A stretch of DNA of 64,000 bases from NCBI RefSeq assembly GCF_019649055.1, contig NW_026570225.1:3224001-3288000 (forward strand), in the 5' to 3' direction. This DNA comes from Paramacrobiotus metropolitanus. Taxonomy: Eukaryota > Tardigrada > Eutardigrada > Parachela > Macrobiotidae. The translations under genes were made by a program, and so were the position numbers. Shown here piece after piece: positions 13,273 to 25,200 of the stretch. The notes below the pieces were generated by a model, which made no database searches, was not told the DNA's origin, and worked only from the letters and a program-made list of their open reading frames with translations. The first letter of the stretch is position 1; every line of letters begins with the position of its first letter.

Positions 13273-13347
13273 GTACTTTGTACGCACTAGTACTTTGTAC
13301 GCACGGTACTTTGTACGCACGGTGCTCGTACTTTGTACGCACTAGTC
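13273..13347. repeat. Short tandem repeat built on GTACTTTGTACGCAC
   Basis: Four copies of a GTACTTTGTACGCAC core are spaced by 2-8 bases (ACTA, GG, GGTGCTC variants). It lies about 55 bp beyond the MITE. It sits upstream of the Tudor gene and has no coding potential. Confidence 0.8.
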
Positions 13348-13906
13348 CGACTCATCTTATGGTTAGTCCGACGAACTCAACACTGGTCAACTGCTTCCAC
13401 AAAACGTTGAAAACACATTTTGCTTTAAGTTAAAATTTTATTTTAAGTTAAACTTTTGCTGTTGTTGCCGTTCGCCTGACTGCATAGAATCGAATACACA
13501 ACATTATTTCTACCAGGTAAGGGTACAGTAACGTTTGTAAAAATTAATAAAGTACTTACGGTATACGCTTTTAATGTTATGACTCCATACTGTCCAGTAA
13601 TGAATAAGATTCTTCGCATCGTTGCGGTGGAACAGTAAAGGAAAGTATCTTTATCGGTCCCCGTCCAGGTTAGCAACTTCCGTGTTTTGCAAAACGCTTT
13701 ACGTTTACCTTTAACCTTTAAGGCGAATCTTCGATCGATTTGCGTAAGAAATTAGCGGTGGGCTAGATGATTAATTGTGAGAACTGAGGAGTGGTTCTAC
13801 GTTTTGCATTTACACTTACTCTTTTGTTTCAACCTGCTCTGCATTTTGACTCAGCATTCTTAAATATTCTTATTCTTCGATCGCTTTTTAGTCCTAAAGA
13901 GCCAAA
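13348..13906. other. Upstream region of the Tudor-domain gene
   Basis: No gene is seen. It should contain the promoter and 5' UTR of the gene starting at 13907, but no clear core-promoter element is recognised. Confidence 0.4.
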
Positions 13907-16788
13907 ATGGTTGGAGTCCACGCGTTCTTCGGTCGTGTTGATAAGGTATTTCGAATTCTACGGAATTCGAGAAAATGCATCAAGTGAGTGACCGTTTACT
14001 GAATTGCTGAGTTTTTCCTCTGTAGGACGATGAAAAACCAGCCACCACGGGTTTCGACGCTCACATGACCCCGGAAGATAAGAGCAGGTTTGATGCTGCT
14101 CTGGACAGACTGCAGGGAGATGTGCAAAAGGATTCTGCTTACAACTCACCGTAAGTGCATGCTTAAATTTGACCTGCTACGAAATCGTTATCAGCTGATT
14201 CCTTCATCCGCTTTCACATTAATGATTCTGCCGTAGTTGGATCCTTTTGCTTGCGTATTTTACCGTTTGAATTATTACAAATTTCTATCCTCCTTGCTTA
14301 TTTCTACCACGCGTATATTCTTTTTTGGGGATTAATATTTTAGGGGTGGTTCTGAGAAGGCGGGAGCAGGAAAATCTCACCGACTGGGTGGATCGACTCC
14401 CAAGACGCTGGCCGCGTAAGTTTTCAGATCAATAGACGAATCGTTATCAGTTGGTGAACATACGATATCATCATCATTATAATTTATAAACAATACAACA
14501 AGCAGTCACCTTTTTTGTACTCGTACAACTGCAATTTACGCCATTACTGACTTCCGTATGACTACAGTGCCGGATGGTGACATTTGTTTTGAAACTACAA
14601 TGGCAGTTGCATATAGGCATCTGTAGATTCGTGTTGCGTTTTTCATTTTTCTAGAAGTTTGAGCAAAGGGTTATCGGCATTCGAATTTCCGGAATCATCG
14701 GGGTATGCACCAGTCACCATGCAGAGCTTATTATGAACACAACTACATAAGCAACTTCTGTAGAAACTTATTGCATTAGTTCAGTTCCATTAGTTTATCG
14801 CATGGTTACTTGCTGTCTCGAAAGCAGTAAGTGAGTGTGAGTTGGTCTACCGGTTACAGTATTTGCATTTGTTTCACCAGTCTTCGCCAAACTTTAACGG
14901 CTCGTAAGACCCCGCAACAGGAGTACAACGAACTGATGGAAGAAATCACTGCAACTCAGTAAGTTAACTGTCCTGTGGTCAGTTTCGTCACTTGCATGTA
15001 TCGAAAATTTGAGATTCCAACTTAAATCTTTTCAACAAGGTTTTCGGTATGTAATCGTAAACTGCTACGTCTTTTACCTAGGCTTACTGGTCAGTATCAG
15101 GATTCGGACCTGATGGATATCACAGTGACTCATGTTCATGCCTGGAATGCATTCTGGATCCGTACTTGCAAAGTGGGAATGAAGGAGAGACTAGATGGAC
15201 TTCTGGAGTATATGGAACGCATTCTTTCGATCTGGTGTACTGGCAGTGGTGAACCGACCCTTAAGAGGTAAGACCTGTAGTTTCTCGAATGAAAGTGACG
15301 GTCTTCCGTATATATGGCATGCACGTAAACTTGCGATAAAATGAAAGTATAATAAGTAATTCCTGCTTAGCGCTGCTGGAGGAGAATATGTTCTGGTGAA
15401 TAACGGTAATGCATTGGGCCGTATGTGCCGTGCTGAGGTCATTGCCACTCTGCCGAACGACATCGTCCGTGTGTTACTCGTGGATTACGGAATCTCTCAG
15501 AACCTTTCTTTAGCGGGCCACATCATCTATCCGTTCCCATCTGATACAGATGTTATTGACTGCCCAGGTCTGGCTAAGCGCGCACGTATGCCGGAAATCG
15601 ACTACGGATTTTTCCCGCATGACCCCAAGGAGTTCGAAAACGTTTTCAATCGCGCTGTGAACGACTACGCTTTACGTGGAATCATCCAGCGTTATTCCAC
15701 GGATGGGTTTGCGGAAATTAACTTGGAATACCGAAAACCTGACGTCAGTTGGTTTAAAGACCTTGGCCGCAAGCTTAGTATGATGGGTTTTCAACGCCCA
15801 AAACTGTAAGATGTTGCAGCGATCATCTCAGATTTGATTGTACTGTGTACAAGCGTCTGCGTGTACTGAATTTTTTTGTTGTTTTGCAATGTGCAGAGCC
15901 CCGGTGTCGCGCAAAAATAACAAGTATTTCGACGTTGCCGCGGGTACATACACCACTTGGACTTTGAGGGCTGTCGGGAATGCTGCTGTGATGTACCTGT
16001 GGCCGAGTGATGCCAGTCCGTTTCTCGACTTATTAAAGGAGACCCTGCGCGATGTGATGGCTCGAGTGCCGAATGTTGTGGGGACCATGTAAGCATATTA
16101 TATTATTATTTTTTACGGCAAAGAGTTTGATTTTATAATTGATTTTTGCTAGATTGAAGCCTGTTTATTATATGCACATAGTTCACGTGTGCTTAGTACA
16201 CATGCTTCTGATCCACGGCCGTCAAATTGTTCGACTTAAACTTCTGGTTTTTATAGTCCACAGGAGAAGGATTTAGTGGGAGTCTGCTTCAACGGGGACT
16301 GGTACCGTGCGCGAATTCAGTCAGTTCATGTGGAAAGCTGTGATTGTTTGCTGCTTGATCTCGGCAAGGTGGTGTTGGGCGTGCGTTTTGAAGACATTCG
16401 CCCGATTTGTGAGGAGCATTTGTTCAAAATACCCGCTTTGGCTATGGAGTGCTGCGATGCGGAAGTTGCTAACATGCTTGGAGACGCTTTTATTAACTGC
16501 AGTGATATCGAAAAGGATAGGCAGCTGGCAGCACTAACCGGTGGAGCTTATAGTATGCTGTCACCTTTTATGGAATCTACTCTGCAAGTGGAAGTGTTGG
16601 AGGTGGTTTACGAAGGTGAAGTGGATCAGCAGGGATGGGTGGATAATGATTATGCGATGGTTACTCTGTATTTGCAAAAGAATGGAAATGACCGCCCTAG
16701 TCGGTATAGCGAAGCTCTGTCCAAACTGCTCCCAGGAATTTCATCGCAGAAACGTACTGAATCCCGCTTGGACGGTATTGCTGTGTGA
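13907..16788 (+). CDS. Protein with two extended Tudor domains
   Basis: Nine exons join to 568 aa: 13907-13945, 14026-14150, 14344-14415, 14655-14702, 14881-14958, 15082-15267, 15371-15805, 15897-16088, 16257-16788. Residues 1-120 are low-complexity and polar. The first extended Tudor unit begins near residue 125 (DITVTHVHAWNAFWIRT) and has core GRMCRAEVIATL and VLLVDYG near 220. The second begins near 335 (FDVAAGTYTTW) and has core GDWYRARIQSVHVE and LLLDLG near 425, then FEDIRPICEEHLFKIPALAM. Tudor units of this kind bind dimethylarginine on Piwi-family and RNP proteins, so a germline or small-RNA role is plausible but inferred. The second unit has Leu where the cage Tyr of DYG usually sits. 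I cannot assign an ortholog. Seven of its eight introns are phase 2. Confidence 0.88.
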
Positions 16789-17044
16789 GGTAGCCGAGCT
16801 CAGTTTTCGTGACCGTTTGCATGTCGTATCAGTTAGCTAACTTTAGCTATCAACAGCAAGTTGTATCAGAATTCCTTGTCTAATGGAAAGCTGTTTTCGT
16901 GTTAATTTTTCAGTGTTTTATAATTTTCCTTTATTGGACCTTAGTGAGCGGTCTGACGGTATTTCACCGTATTTTTGTACAGGCCTTTAAAATTTCCTTG
17001 GATGCGCACGTTTGCTAATTTTACAGGTTTACACGACAACTCCG

Positions 17045-17050
17045 AATAAA
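17045..17050 (+). promoter_or_regulatory. Probable polyadenylation signal of the Tudor gene
   Basis: AATAAA lies 257 bp after the Tudor stop codon and before the convergent RSRC2 3' end. Assignment is by position only. Confidence 0.5.
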
Positions 17051-17174
17051 GGTTTCAACTATAATAATACATGCATGTTTTGTCGACCTACTACTCGGGT
17101 AGCACCCGTATTAAATGCCGCGCAGCGCCCACGCAATTAAAAGATACTACAAGCCCATCCGGAAAGAAAATAGA

Positions 17175-17317
17175 AACCATTTTTAGAACACCAAATGGTC
17201 AAAACAAACAGCCGCATTTTTAGAATACTACATGGTCAAAACCATTTTTAGAGCCATTTCAGAACCATTTTTTGAACAATTTTTAGAATACTAGATGGTC
17301 AAAACAAGCAGTCGCAG
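17175..17317. repeat. Degenerate tandem repeat between convergent genes
   Basis: Three imperfect copies of a roughly 40-base unit: an ATTTTTAGAA(C/T)AC core, then (A/T)GGTCAAAAC, then AAGCAGTCGC-like sequence. The copies sit near 17177-17215, 17216-17246 and 17276-17317. The repeat lies in the shared 3' space of the Tudor and RSRC2 genes. Confidence 0.7.
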
Positions 17318-17400
17318 CCAGTATTTTACAACAAACACCGCATTAGAGACAAACTGAAGATTATGAAGAAGCGCCGTAAACTTCAATCTACAAAACACAG

Positions 17401-20344
17401 TCATCGTGAATTGAAGCCCAATCCAATACCGCGTTGGGTATGAGCAGATAGGCGGGCCACTTCGTACTGTCGATCCAAATTTAACATTAGTTCTTCCTGG
17501 TTTCGAATTGCATCTGGTAATGGAGCAGAATCTGCAACTGCGTTACCGCCGGATCCTGCAAAAAGTATCAAAAATGCAACACGGAAACTGTCACAATCAC
17601 TGAAAATCTGTAACTCAAACAAGCCTTACTTGTAAACAAAATATCTTAAGTTACATATGCTATAGCAGTTTGGTTTTTTTTGTAAGATTCCGGATTTACA
17701 GTTTTATCTCGTACCAACGAAACGACAGAAAAAACAGAAAAAGATAAAGCCACAGAATTTCGCCAAAATATCTCAGCATTACTTTCGCTAGTTCCTCCAG
17801 TTTCTGTCTTCAAACCCATGAGTTTTCGGAATTTAGTGGCAACAGCACCATCGCTGTCACCAGAAAATGTTGCATGTTGCCACATTACAGCTTTTCCATC
17901 CACACCAGGTTCTTCCTTTTTAGCCTTGCTGCCCTGCCACAGCAATTTACGTTTCTCTTGCTGCTCAATAACTTTGGATATATTAACATTCTTTGGATTA
18001 ATATAGGCAGGCAGTTTAGATAGCTCCTCGTGGGATAGCTGTTTTGTGGGATACATGTGCTTCATTTTTTCTTCAAATCCGCGAGAATTTCGTTCTTTTT
18101 CCCTGTAGCCATTGTGCCTAAAAATCAAATCAGTGTCCAGATACCGACGTGTCGCATGCATTTGCTACTACTGTACATTTTCACTTTCCTAACAGAAAGG
18201 ACTTGTAAAATTAATGGTATATTGTTAGCAAGCTACGGCAAACCAAATGAGTCCAACTTCTCAATCAAACTAACTCAATAACTCAATCTACAGGGGTGCT
18301 ACGCCAAGTTCGGGCAGTTTTTCTAAAAAATTACTATAGGTCACCTACCAACAAAATTATAGTTACTCAATTTTTGTGTGATCACCGTATGTCTTACGCA
18401 TCTTTTTTACTACGAGACGTCGCACTGGGGGCGTGGTCTGAATTACAGGTGGATTTAAACTAGAGCAGACCCGCATAAAAATTCGGCTCGACCCATGAAT
18501 CGTGGTACACTTCCTCCCGTTTGAAATTTGTTTAATAATTCCGCTAACGCTATTGTCCAAAATTGATAATTTTGGGCTGTTTGCCATTCAAAGTTCTTAA
18601 AGAATACGTCTTATATCGATCTATTTGAACAAAGGATTCGTGACCCTTGCAATATTACTACTGCCGTTGTGAAAATGAAGGACGGTGCCCTTTGTGGGTT
18701 CGCAGGACAACCACGAAATGTCGGATGCATTCGTCCCAGGTAGAATCTCGTTCGCTAAGCGTGAAACAATAAGCTTAGCATTTTCTTTTTCACAAAAAGC
18801 CCACGACACCCCGTTTAAACACGTTTCAGCATTAACCAAAACTTTTTTTGGCCACAGCTTTGGTGGCTTTTTCGGCCAATCGTCCGCCAGTTCCACCTTA
18901 CCGCCTAGGTAATAACTATCGTGTTGGACGCAAAAATCCTCTACTTTAGTCTATGCCCCATTCATGGAGAGCAATATCTCGAAGTTACCTAGGTCAGCGC
19001 GTTAGGCAACCGCATTCTTCCACAGACACCTTTTAACATACCTATGGGAGATGCACCTTGTTTCGAGGTCATCTCCAGCACCGATCCCGCCAATGTTATT
19101 TGCTCACCCAAATTATGGCGCGCACAAATGTTTTCGAATTTAATTTATGCAAGTGCCCGAACTTGGCGTAGCACCCCTGTAACTTCACTTTGTCTTTCTT
19201 CGCGAAAAATTCGAGATTTATTAAAAGTACTTCAGAAAACAGAAGCCGATAAAACATAAAATCGTAAAAATCAATAAAATTTACAATAAAGTCATTGAAA
19301 ATATTAACAAGTGCTACCTGTTGTCACGATTTTTGGAGTAATCGCGGTATCTGTCACTATACTGGCTACGCTCTGGAGATCTGCTGCGCGACCTGACAAG
19401 TCAAAATACCAATAGCCAATAAAAGTCAAAATACCAATACTAATATAACAGTGTTCCAAAATAAAACAGCAGAAAGAACCTTTTCTGGTCGTGCCTGGAT
19501 TTATAGGCGTGACGATCGTAGCTAGAGCCGCCACTTTCCCGTCTTCCCGAACTCCTGTCGCAGTGCCTCGGTGAACGACGGTCGCGCTCCTACATATGTC
19601 GACAGATATTCTTCGTAAACATAAAACGTAATCAACAGAACGAAGGTTGACATTTTAACGTATTAACTAAACGCCAAGCCGCAAAGAGGCGCTTTCGACG
19701 TTTTTCACGAAGTGTTGCAGCATTCTGTTAACATAATATTATAAGACAGCTTTGTAGTCCAAAGATTTGCGCAGGTGGCGGCAAGTTAATTTATCATAAA
19801 ATAATCCAAGTTACCGTTTCCACTTTCCACACTCAAATAGCACAGTTTTTATTTAGGCAAAGCCCCAAGGGGTAGTACAGATGTTACAGACTGTTACTGA
19901 TTAGTTACCTGGTCATGGGTTTTCAAATTCCTTTCTCTTCTACGCTCATCGCCGTCAGAGGGGCCACAGTCAAACGCACGGTTTGTTTCGCTTCGTCTAT
20001 CGGGAGATCTCCTGTCGCGAGGGTTATTCAGTGGTGGCGAAGTGGTTGTTACCTAATCAACACGCTCCATTCCTAACTGATTTCGAAAGTATCAACCTCT
20101 GTGTGCCACAACAAGATAAGTACAAAATTACGGCATTAATCAGAATTCAGGATGCATTGATTTACAATGAGTTAATCGAAATGTTATTCCGCATTTTACG
20201 CACCTTGCTAGTTGTGATGCGAGATGCTTTGGCCCAGTCTTCAGACTGTCTTTTGGAGGCCTTCAATGCGGAGACCTGCGCCACTTCCGATGAACTGTCC
20301 TCTTCATTGTCATAATCGACTAATGCCAAACGCCCAGCCATCAT
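17401..20344 (-). CDS. RSRC2: RSRC2-like arginine/serine-rich coiled-coil protein
   Basis: Nuclear SR-type protein related to human RSRC2; its splicing role is inferred from family. Six exons give 319 aa: 20344-20204, 20052-19909, 19589-19480, 19392-19318, 18117-17783, 17555-17401. The N terminus is MMAGRLALVDYDNEEDSSSE. The middle is a short SR region (NPRDRRSPDRRSE, ERDRRSPRHCDR, SRSRSPERSQYSDRYRDYS). The C-terminal half is the conserved part: NPKNVNISKVIEQQEKRKLL followed by WQGSKAKKE, then KFRKLMGLK, and finally LDRQYEVARLSAHTQRGIGL and GF. That last block is diagnostic. The RS region is shorter than in vertebrates. The 1.2-kb intron 18118-19317 contains a transposon with perfect terminal repeats. 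The start could be 20344 or 20341 (tandem ATGs). Confidence 0.9.
18291..19179 (-). mobile_element. 889-bp DNA transposon relic with perfect 26-bp TIRs
   Basis: The two ends are perfect 26-base inverted repeats starting CAGGGGTGCTACGCCAAGTT (18291-18316 and 19154-19179). The CAGGGGTG start recalls hAT elements, but the 8 bases on each side do not match convincingly; only a TA is shared. Tc1/mariner-like origin is therefore possible. Two minus-strand frames without stops lie inside, 18587-18363 and 18896-18621; they have protein-like composition but I recognise no transposase motif. It lies wholly inside an RSRC2 intron. Identical ends imply a fairly recent insertion. Confidence 0.8.
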
Positions 20345-20985
20345 GTAATACGCAAAAAAGGCTTGTTTGCGCCAAAATGATTACGCAGTCATTAGAAACT
20401 GAGTTTATGGTTACAATCAATCCACTTTTAATGCATTTAATTTTACGCTGGCTTTGGTGTTTAAACCCATAAACCATAGCCCGATAGGGACAGAATAATG
20501 AGAACAAGAAAATCTAAAACCCACAAGTAATGATGATACTGTGCAGGATCACCTGCGCAAAATCAGGAGAGTGCAGTAGAAATCAATATTTTTGAATAGA
20601 ATTTCTTCTCAAAACTTCTTTTAACCATCACTCACAAAAAGGATTGCATATTTACTACCAAGTACCAATTAGTAATTACCAGGTATTATTATAGACACGA
20701 CCCTATAAATGAATTTTTTAAAGATTTGAAAATCGTAAGCGGAAGTACGAGTAGCACAGGGTTGGAGGAGCGGGTTTTATCATTTATGCCATGCTGATGC
20801 AACTGATCTTGGCACACAGAATATGTTAGCGACTAGCGACAGATTGTGAATTTAAGAAAGTAAATAAACCAATGTTTTCGCAAATTAAACACAACTATAA
20901 AGTGTGATCCTTACGGTTAGCACTAACTGTAAGCAGCTGCTGTGGACAGATATTGAAAGTTAATCCTATCTCCTGCTAGTTCATA
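20345..20985. other. Divergent intergenic region
   Basis: It lies between the RSRC2 start (minus) and the small gene at 20986 (plus), so it would hold both promoters. No gene is seen. A repeated CAAGTACCAATTAGTAATTACCAGG-type AT-rich motif occurs near 20655. Confidence 0.4.
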
Positions 20986-21285
20986 ATGGAAGCGTTTTCG
21001 AAAGCTAATGGAAGCAGAAGTGTCGAAGATGAAATACAGAAGGAACTGAAGAATGTAATGGATGATCTGCCCTGCCATAATCCTGATAACTTCGTCGCCG
21101 GCGCTTCGATTTGCGGACACAGACCGCGGCTAACGATGATGGAATGTGTGCCTCCCAGTGGGATTCAGCCGGGTCGAACGGAATCTTTATGTAGAATTGT
21201 GGATGATAACGATAATCCAAATCTGCGATACATTCGTCTGCATTCCGTTAGCGTTCATCCCACCACCGGAAATAAAATTGCATAG
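20986..21285 (+). CDS. Small uncharacterised protein, 99 aa, single exon
   Basis: Not recognised. The frame opens MEAFSKANGSRSVEDEIQKE and ends HPTTGNKIA before a TAG. Composition is even and soluble-protein-like, without a signal peptide or membrane segment. The first 35 residues look helical and charged; the middle has a CGHRPRLTMMECVPPSG stretch. An AATAAA lies 233 bp downstream at 21518. No flanking exons were identified, so it may be a short intronless gene or one exon of a longer gene. Support comes from coding-like composition, a clean ATG in TAATGG context and isolation from other genes. Confidence 0.45.
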   Translation: MEAFSKANGSRSVEDEIQKELKNVMDDLPCHNPDNFVAGASICGHRPRLTMMECVPPSGIQPGRTESLCRIVDDNDNPNLRYIRLHSVSVHPTTGNKIA

Positions 21286-21517
21286 ATATCGGTATGTTTG
21301 TCTGTTTTATGACTTTTATCCGTCCTGTTCTGTAATTTTTACTGTAGCAGATAATTATCGTTAGTCCGCGTGGTTTTAAGACTTTTTGAGTTGGTCATGA
21401 ACAATCTCATGCTTTCAGTATTGAACGGTGTGTTAGTACCGTTCATTCGATCATTTCGATGTATCTGTATGCATTAAATGCACCATATGTTTCTATGGTT
21501 GTACAACTGTAACCATA

Positions 21518-21523
21518 AATAAA
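21518..21523 (+). promoter_or_regulatory. Possible polyadenylation signal
   Basis: AATAAA within ATAAATAAATT, downstream of the 99-aa frame. Positional assignment only. Confidence 0.35.
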
Positions 21524-21964
21524 TTAAGCTGACCAGGGAGAAAACTGAAACTTAAAGCAATAATGCGGAAGACAAAACCGCAGATTGTGAAGTGCTGAAT
21601 ACTGTATATCAGGCCGCGAAACTTACGATAAACATTTATTTAAAATTTAAAAAGGGAATCCACAACTGAAACAATCACCCAGCCATCATTATATGTAGTT
21701 CCAATAGTTCCAAATTATAGTTCCAATATCCAGCAAGTGACAAATGAAACAAATCATCAAATAACTAGTCTGCGCCATCACACTTCGCTTAACTCCTTAA
21801 CGTTATTCCACACATACTTGAAAAACAAAGCGTTAACATTAAGCTGGTCCAAACGCGATGCATGTCTCTCTGCAACATACCGTAAATTTGCCGTAATTAA
21901 TATATATTTTTTATCTAAATTTAAAAATTACTGTACCGTGAGTACTGAATAACGCATACTTACA

Positions 21965-22023
21965 AAATCAAATCCCACACATTAATCGATGCAGAGCATC
22001 GATTGATGTGTGGGATTCGATTT
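21965..22023. repeat. 28-bp near-perfect palindrome with 3-base loop
   Basis: The left arm (21965-21992, AAATCAAATCCCACACATTA...) is complementary to the right arm (21996-22023), with two mismatches and loop AGA. It lies between the small gene and the 3' end of TBL3. It could be a remnant of a foldback element or a cruciform-forming site. The loop is too short for a normal microRNA precursor. Confidence 0.75.
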
Positions 22024-22232
22024 ATACTTGTACAACACTTACAGTTAAATTTAAGATGCAAATACAGTATTATCGAGTTTTATGTGAACTGCAAATTAGA
22101 GTCAAAATGTCAAATAAATATATTGCGTTGCATTTGCACTTGTTGCATTTCAACCATATTTTTCTGCTGACCATACTCCATAGAATTTAGAAACACTAAT
22201 ACATTTTCAAGCCGCATGGCAACAAATTATAT

Positions 22233-25200
22233 TTACAACTTCACGAGAAAATACTGACCAGTGTAAGGAAGCAGGCCTTCCACAATGGTTTTGATCTTGG
22301 AAAATTTTAGAAGGTCTTTTGGATGTACACTACTGAAAATACAAGCCAGAGTCGTCTGTGCAGCAAAGGTGTGTTTGCTATTGGTATTCCACGCCATGAT
22401 ATACATAAGCAGCTTTTCTGCAAAACAGTTTGGTTGTCAGAAATCATACAACGTTAGCGAGAGGTCACTCATACCTATTTGGTTGTGCTCCAGTGCACGG
22501 ATAATGCTGTGAAGATCTTCGTTGTGGTGCGCTTTTTCCAGTATCTCTACCGATCATCAAAAACAAAAGCCCTGTAGAAACTCTAGACGACATGTGTACA
22601 GTATTCCGCCGAAATATCTCGGCAGGCAAATAACATAAGCGACCACCCGCTTTTTACCGGTAATGATTTTTAAAAGCCGGTTAGGTTGATCCAGATTTAA
22701 CGCCAGCTTAAAGGCTTTCCCATATTCGTTCATATCAAGGAGATTCGTCAGCTCTTGCTCTCTGCGTGCAGAAAGACGCGAAAATCAACTAACGTTTCAC
22801 TGTACTTCTTGGTTCGATAATACGTTTCAACTGTATCTTACTGAAGTATAAAAGTATCCAGTTTTTTCCGCTCTTCCTCGTGCTCTTGTTCCGTAATATC
22901 AGACCACATTAAAAAAACTGAATCTTCTGCTCCTGTCAGAATGCGGTGTTCACTGTCTGACACACACATTGTCCAGACTTTGTTTTCATGTTCATCAAAC
23001 GTTTTTACACAAGTATTTTTTCTGACATCCCACAACTTCAGAAGTCCATCCGATCCGCTGTAATGAACGAAATAAATGTTTACAGTCGAATCCAAAAACA
23101 GCGAAACGACGAACTCACGATGAGAGGATCTGCAGACCACGAGAGAGAAAAATAAACTTCATAACCGAACAATCGTGACCCTCAAATGTCTACAAAACAA
23201 GCAAATGTTGCATATAGATCTTGCTACAAATCGGACGCAAATCGCCCCTACCTTCACACATGTCAAGCTGGACAACGCCCATAATCGTATGGAACCGTCC
23301 CCGGAACTTGTTCCTATAATCTACGGTTGTATTCGTTATATTCTCCGAAATCACGTACAGCACATCACCTGCTGTGCCAAGTGCCAAAAATTTATTACCT
23401 GATCGTGAGGTGCGAAAAGTACACACCAAACCGGTCGACGATGTCCTCTGAGGACACCTTTCAGCTGGAACGGTTCTTTCTTCCAGACCTAGAAGTGTTC
23501 CATTACATCAAAAAGGCATCTTGCGGTAGGATACCTGTGTTTTCGAGTCCACCCATCCCAGTTTTTTCGTTCGCTAACATGAGATATAATGCCAGAAGGA
23601 AAAATACTATCATAGGCATCATAGCTGCTCACTTTTGCGGTTTTATCACTCGCCGCACTGGCTACCCATTTCGCATCGGGAGATATGGCCAAAGAATTTA
23701 TTCCATTTTCATGTGCCACTTCGGTATGTACCGCTTCGGCGGAACATGCTGATCGCTTTCCCTCTTTTTCTACCCGTAAATGCCACATTTTGATCGTGGA
23801 ATCTTCACTGCCAGAGATGAAGAAGGGGCGACTACTAGATCTAAACAACGAAAAGGAAGCTGCGGAAGCTGCGTTTCTCTAGAACATTACGAAAGGCTGA
23901 GCAAGATGACCAATATCACCTCGAAGCGACCAATGCTCCTACGGAGCTGGTATGTCCAGTAGCGACGGCGACACATTTTATTTTCTTTTTCTTTGCATCG
24001 AAAGTCCATATCCGAATGTTGTTATCCTGCAAAATTCACTTACATCTATCTACTGAGATTGTCAGTGCCAGAGAGCTAGAGATGCGCATGTAAAATTACG
24101 CTAGAAAAATTGCTTTTTTGAACTGTGTAAGTGCTGAAGGCCCGTAAGCGGAACTGGTGTTTTTAACTGTTGCCGCGAGAATCTACTCATTGATATGTAG
24201 TACCTTAGAGCCACTGATGATCAGTCCACTTTCCGGCACGACCGCAACACACAAAACCATATCCGTATGTCCCTCTCCAAATACACAGTGCGTGGTGCAT
24301 AATTCATAAACTTTCAGCCGTTGAGAATTTGTGGCAACAACCGCAAAATTTTCGTTGTCCAAAAACTTTATATCGTAGATTTTGTCATTAAACCCGGAAA
24401 ACTGAAACACGGCTAATTACTACCTCGTATAAATACCGAGGAAATAAAGCTCTTAAAGATACCGTTAAATATACCTGTACTTCAACGGTTAACGCAGGAA
24501 AATCATAAACTAGAATGCTCTGATCGACTAGCACGACAAAGAGTTTGTCCAAACCATCGGATAAGCAGATTTGCTGTATGCGATTGGATTCTTCAATCGT
24601 TTGGCGGGGAACGGAACGGTCACTTGGAAAAATTAATCGACTGTTCGAAATATCCCACACCGAAAGGTAACCTGAGACAATCGAATAAAATGCACTAGTA
24701 CACTTCAAATAATACTGTACTGATCGTGTCGTGACAAAAAAGACAGCATATATTACATTAGGAAAGAACAGATAATAACTTACCTCTAGATCCGCCACAC
24801 AAAATATTCAATGCACCATTGTCAGCACCGAATTCTGGGTAGTTTTGTGACGGCAAAATTATAAAATTTTCAATTTCCTGTCACACAGAACATAAACTGC
24901 AATTTTTAATCGAATTCCCACGTTCATAATACAGAATCGCTGATTAATCAGTACACTTACGTCCGTGAGTACAATTGATACTAAATAACTTAAATTACAG
25001 CACCTACCTCAAAAACGGGTAAAGTTTTAATCTGTAGAAATTTGCGAAGATCCCATACGATCAGCACTTTATCACGCCCGGCACTGAAACCACAAAACAG
25101 TGATTTCACAATCCATATCCAACAACCTGGAGCACTTCACCATGTCCATGAGGACCATCACACCTGATAAGCTGATCCATTCCAGCTGCTATCTGGATGT

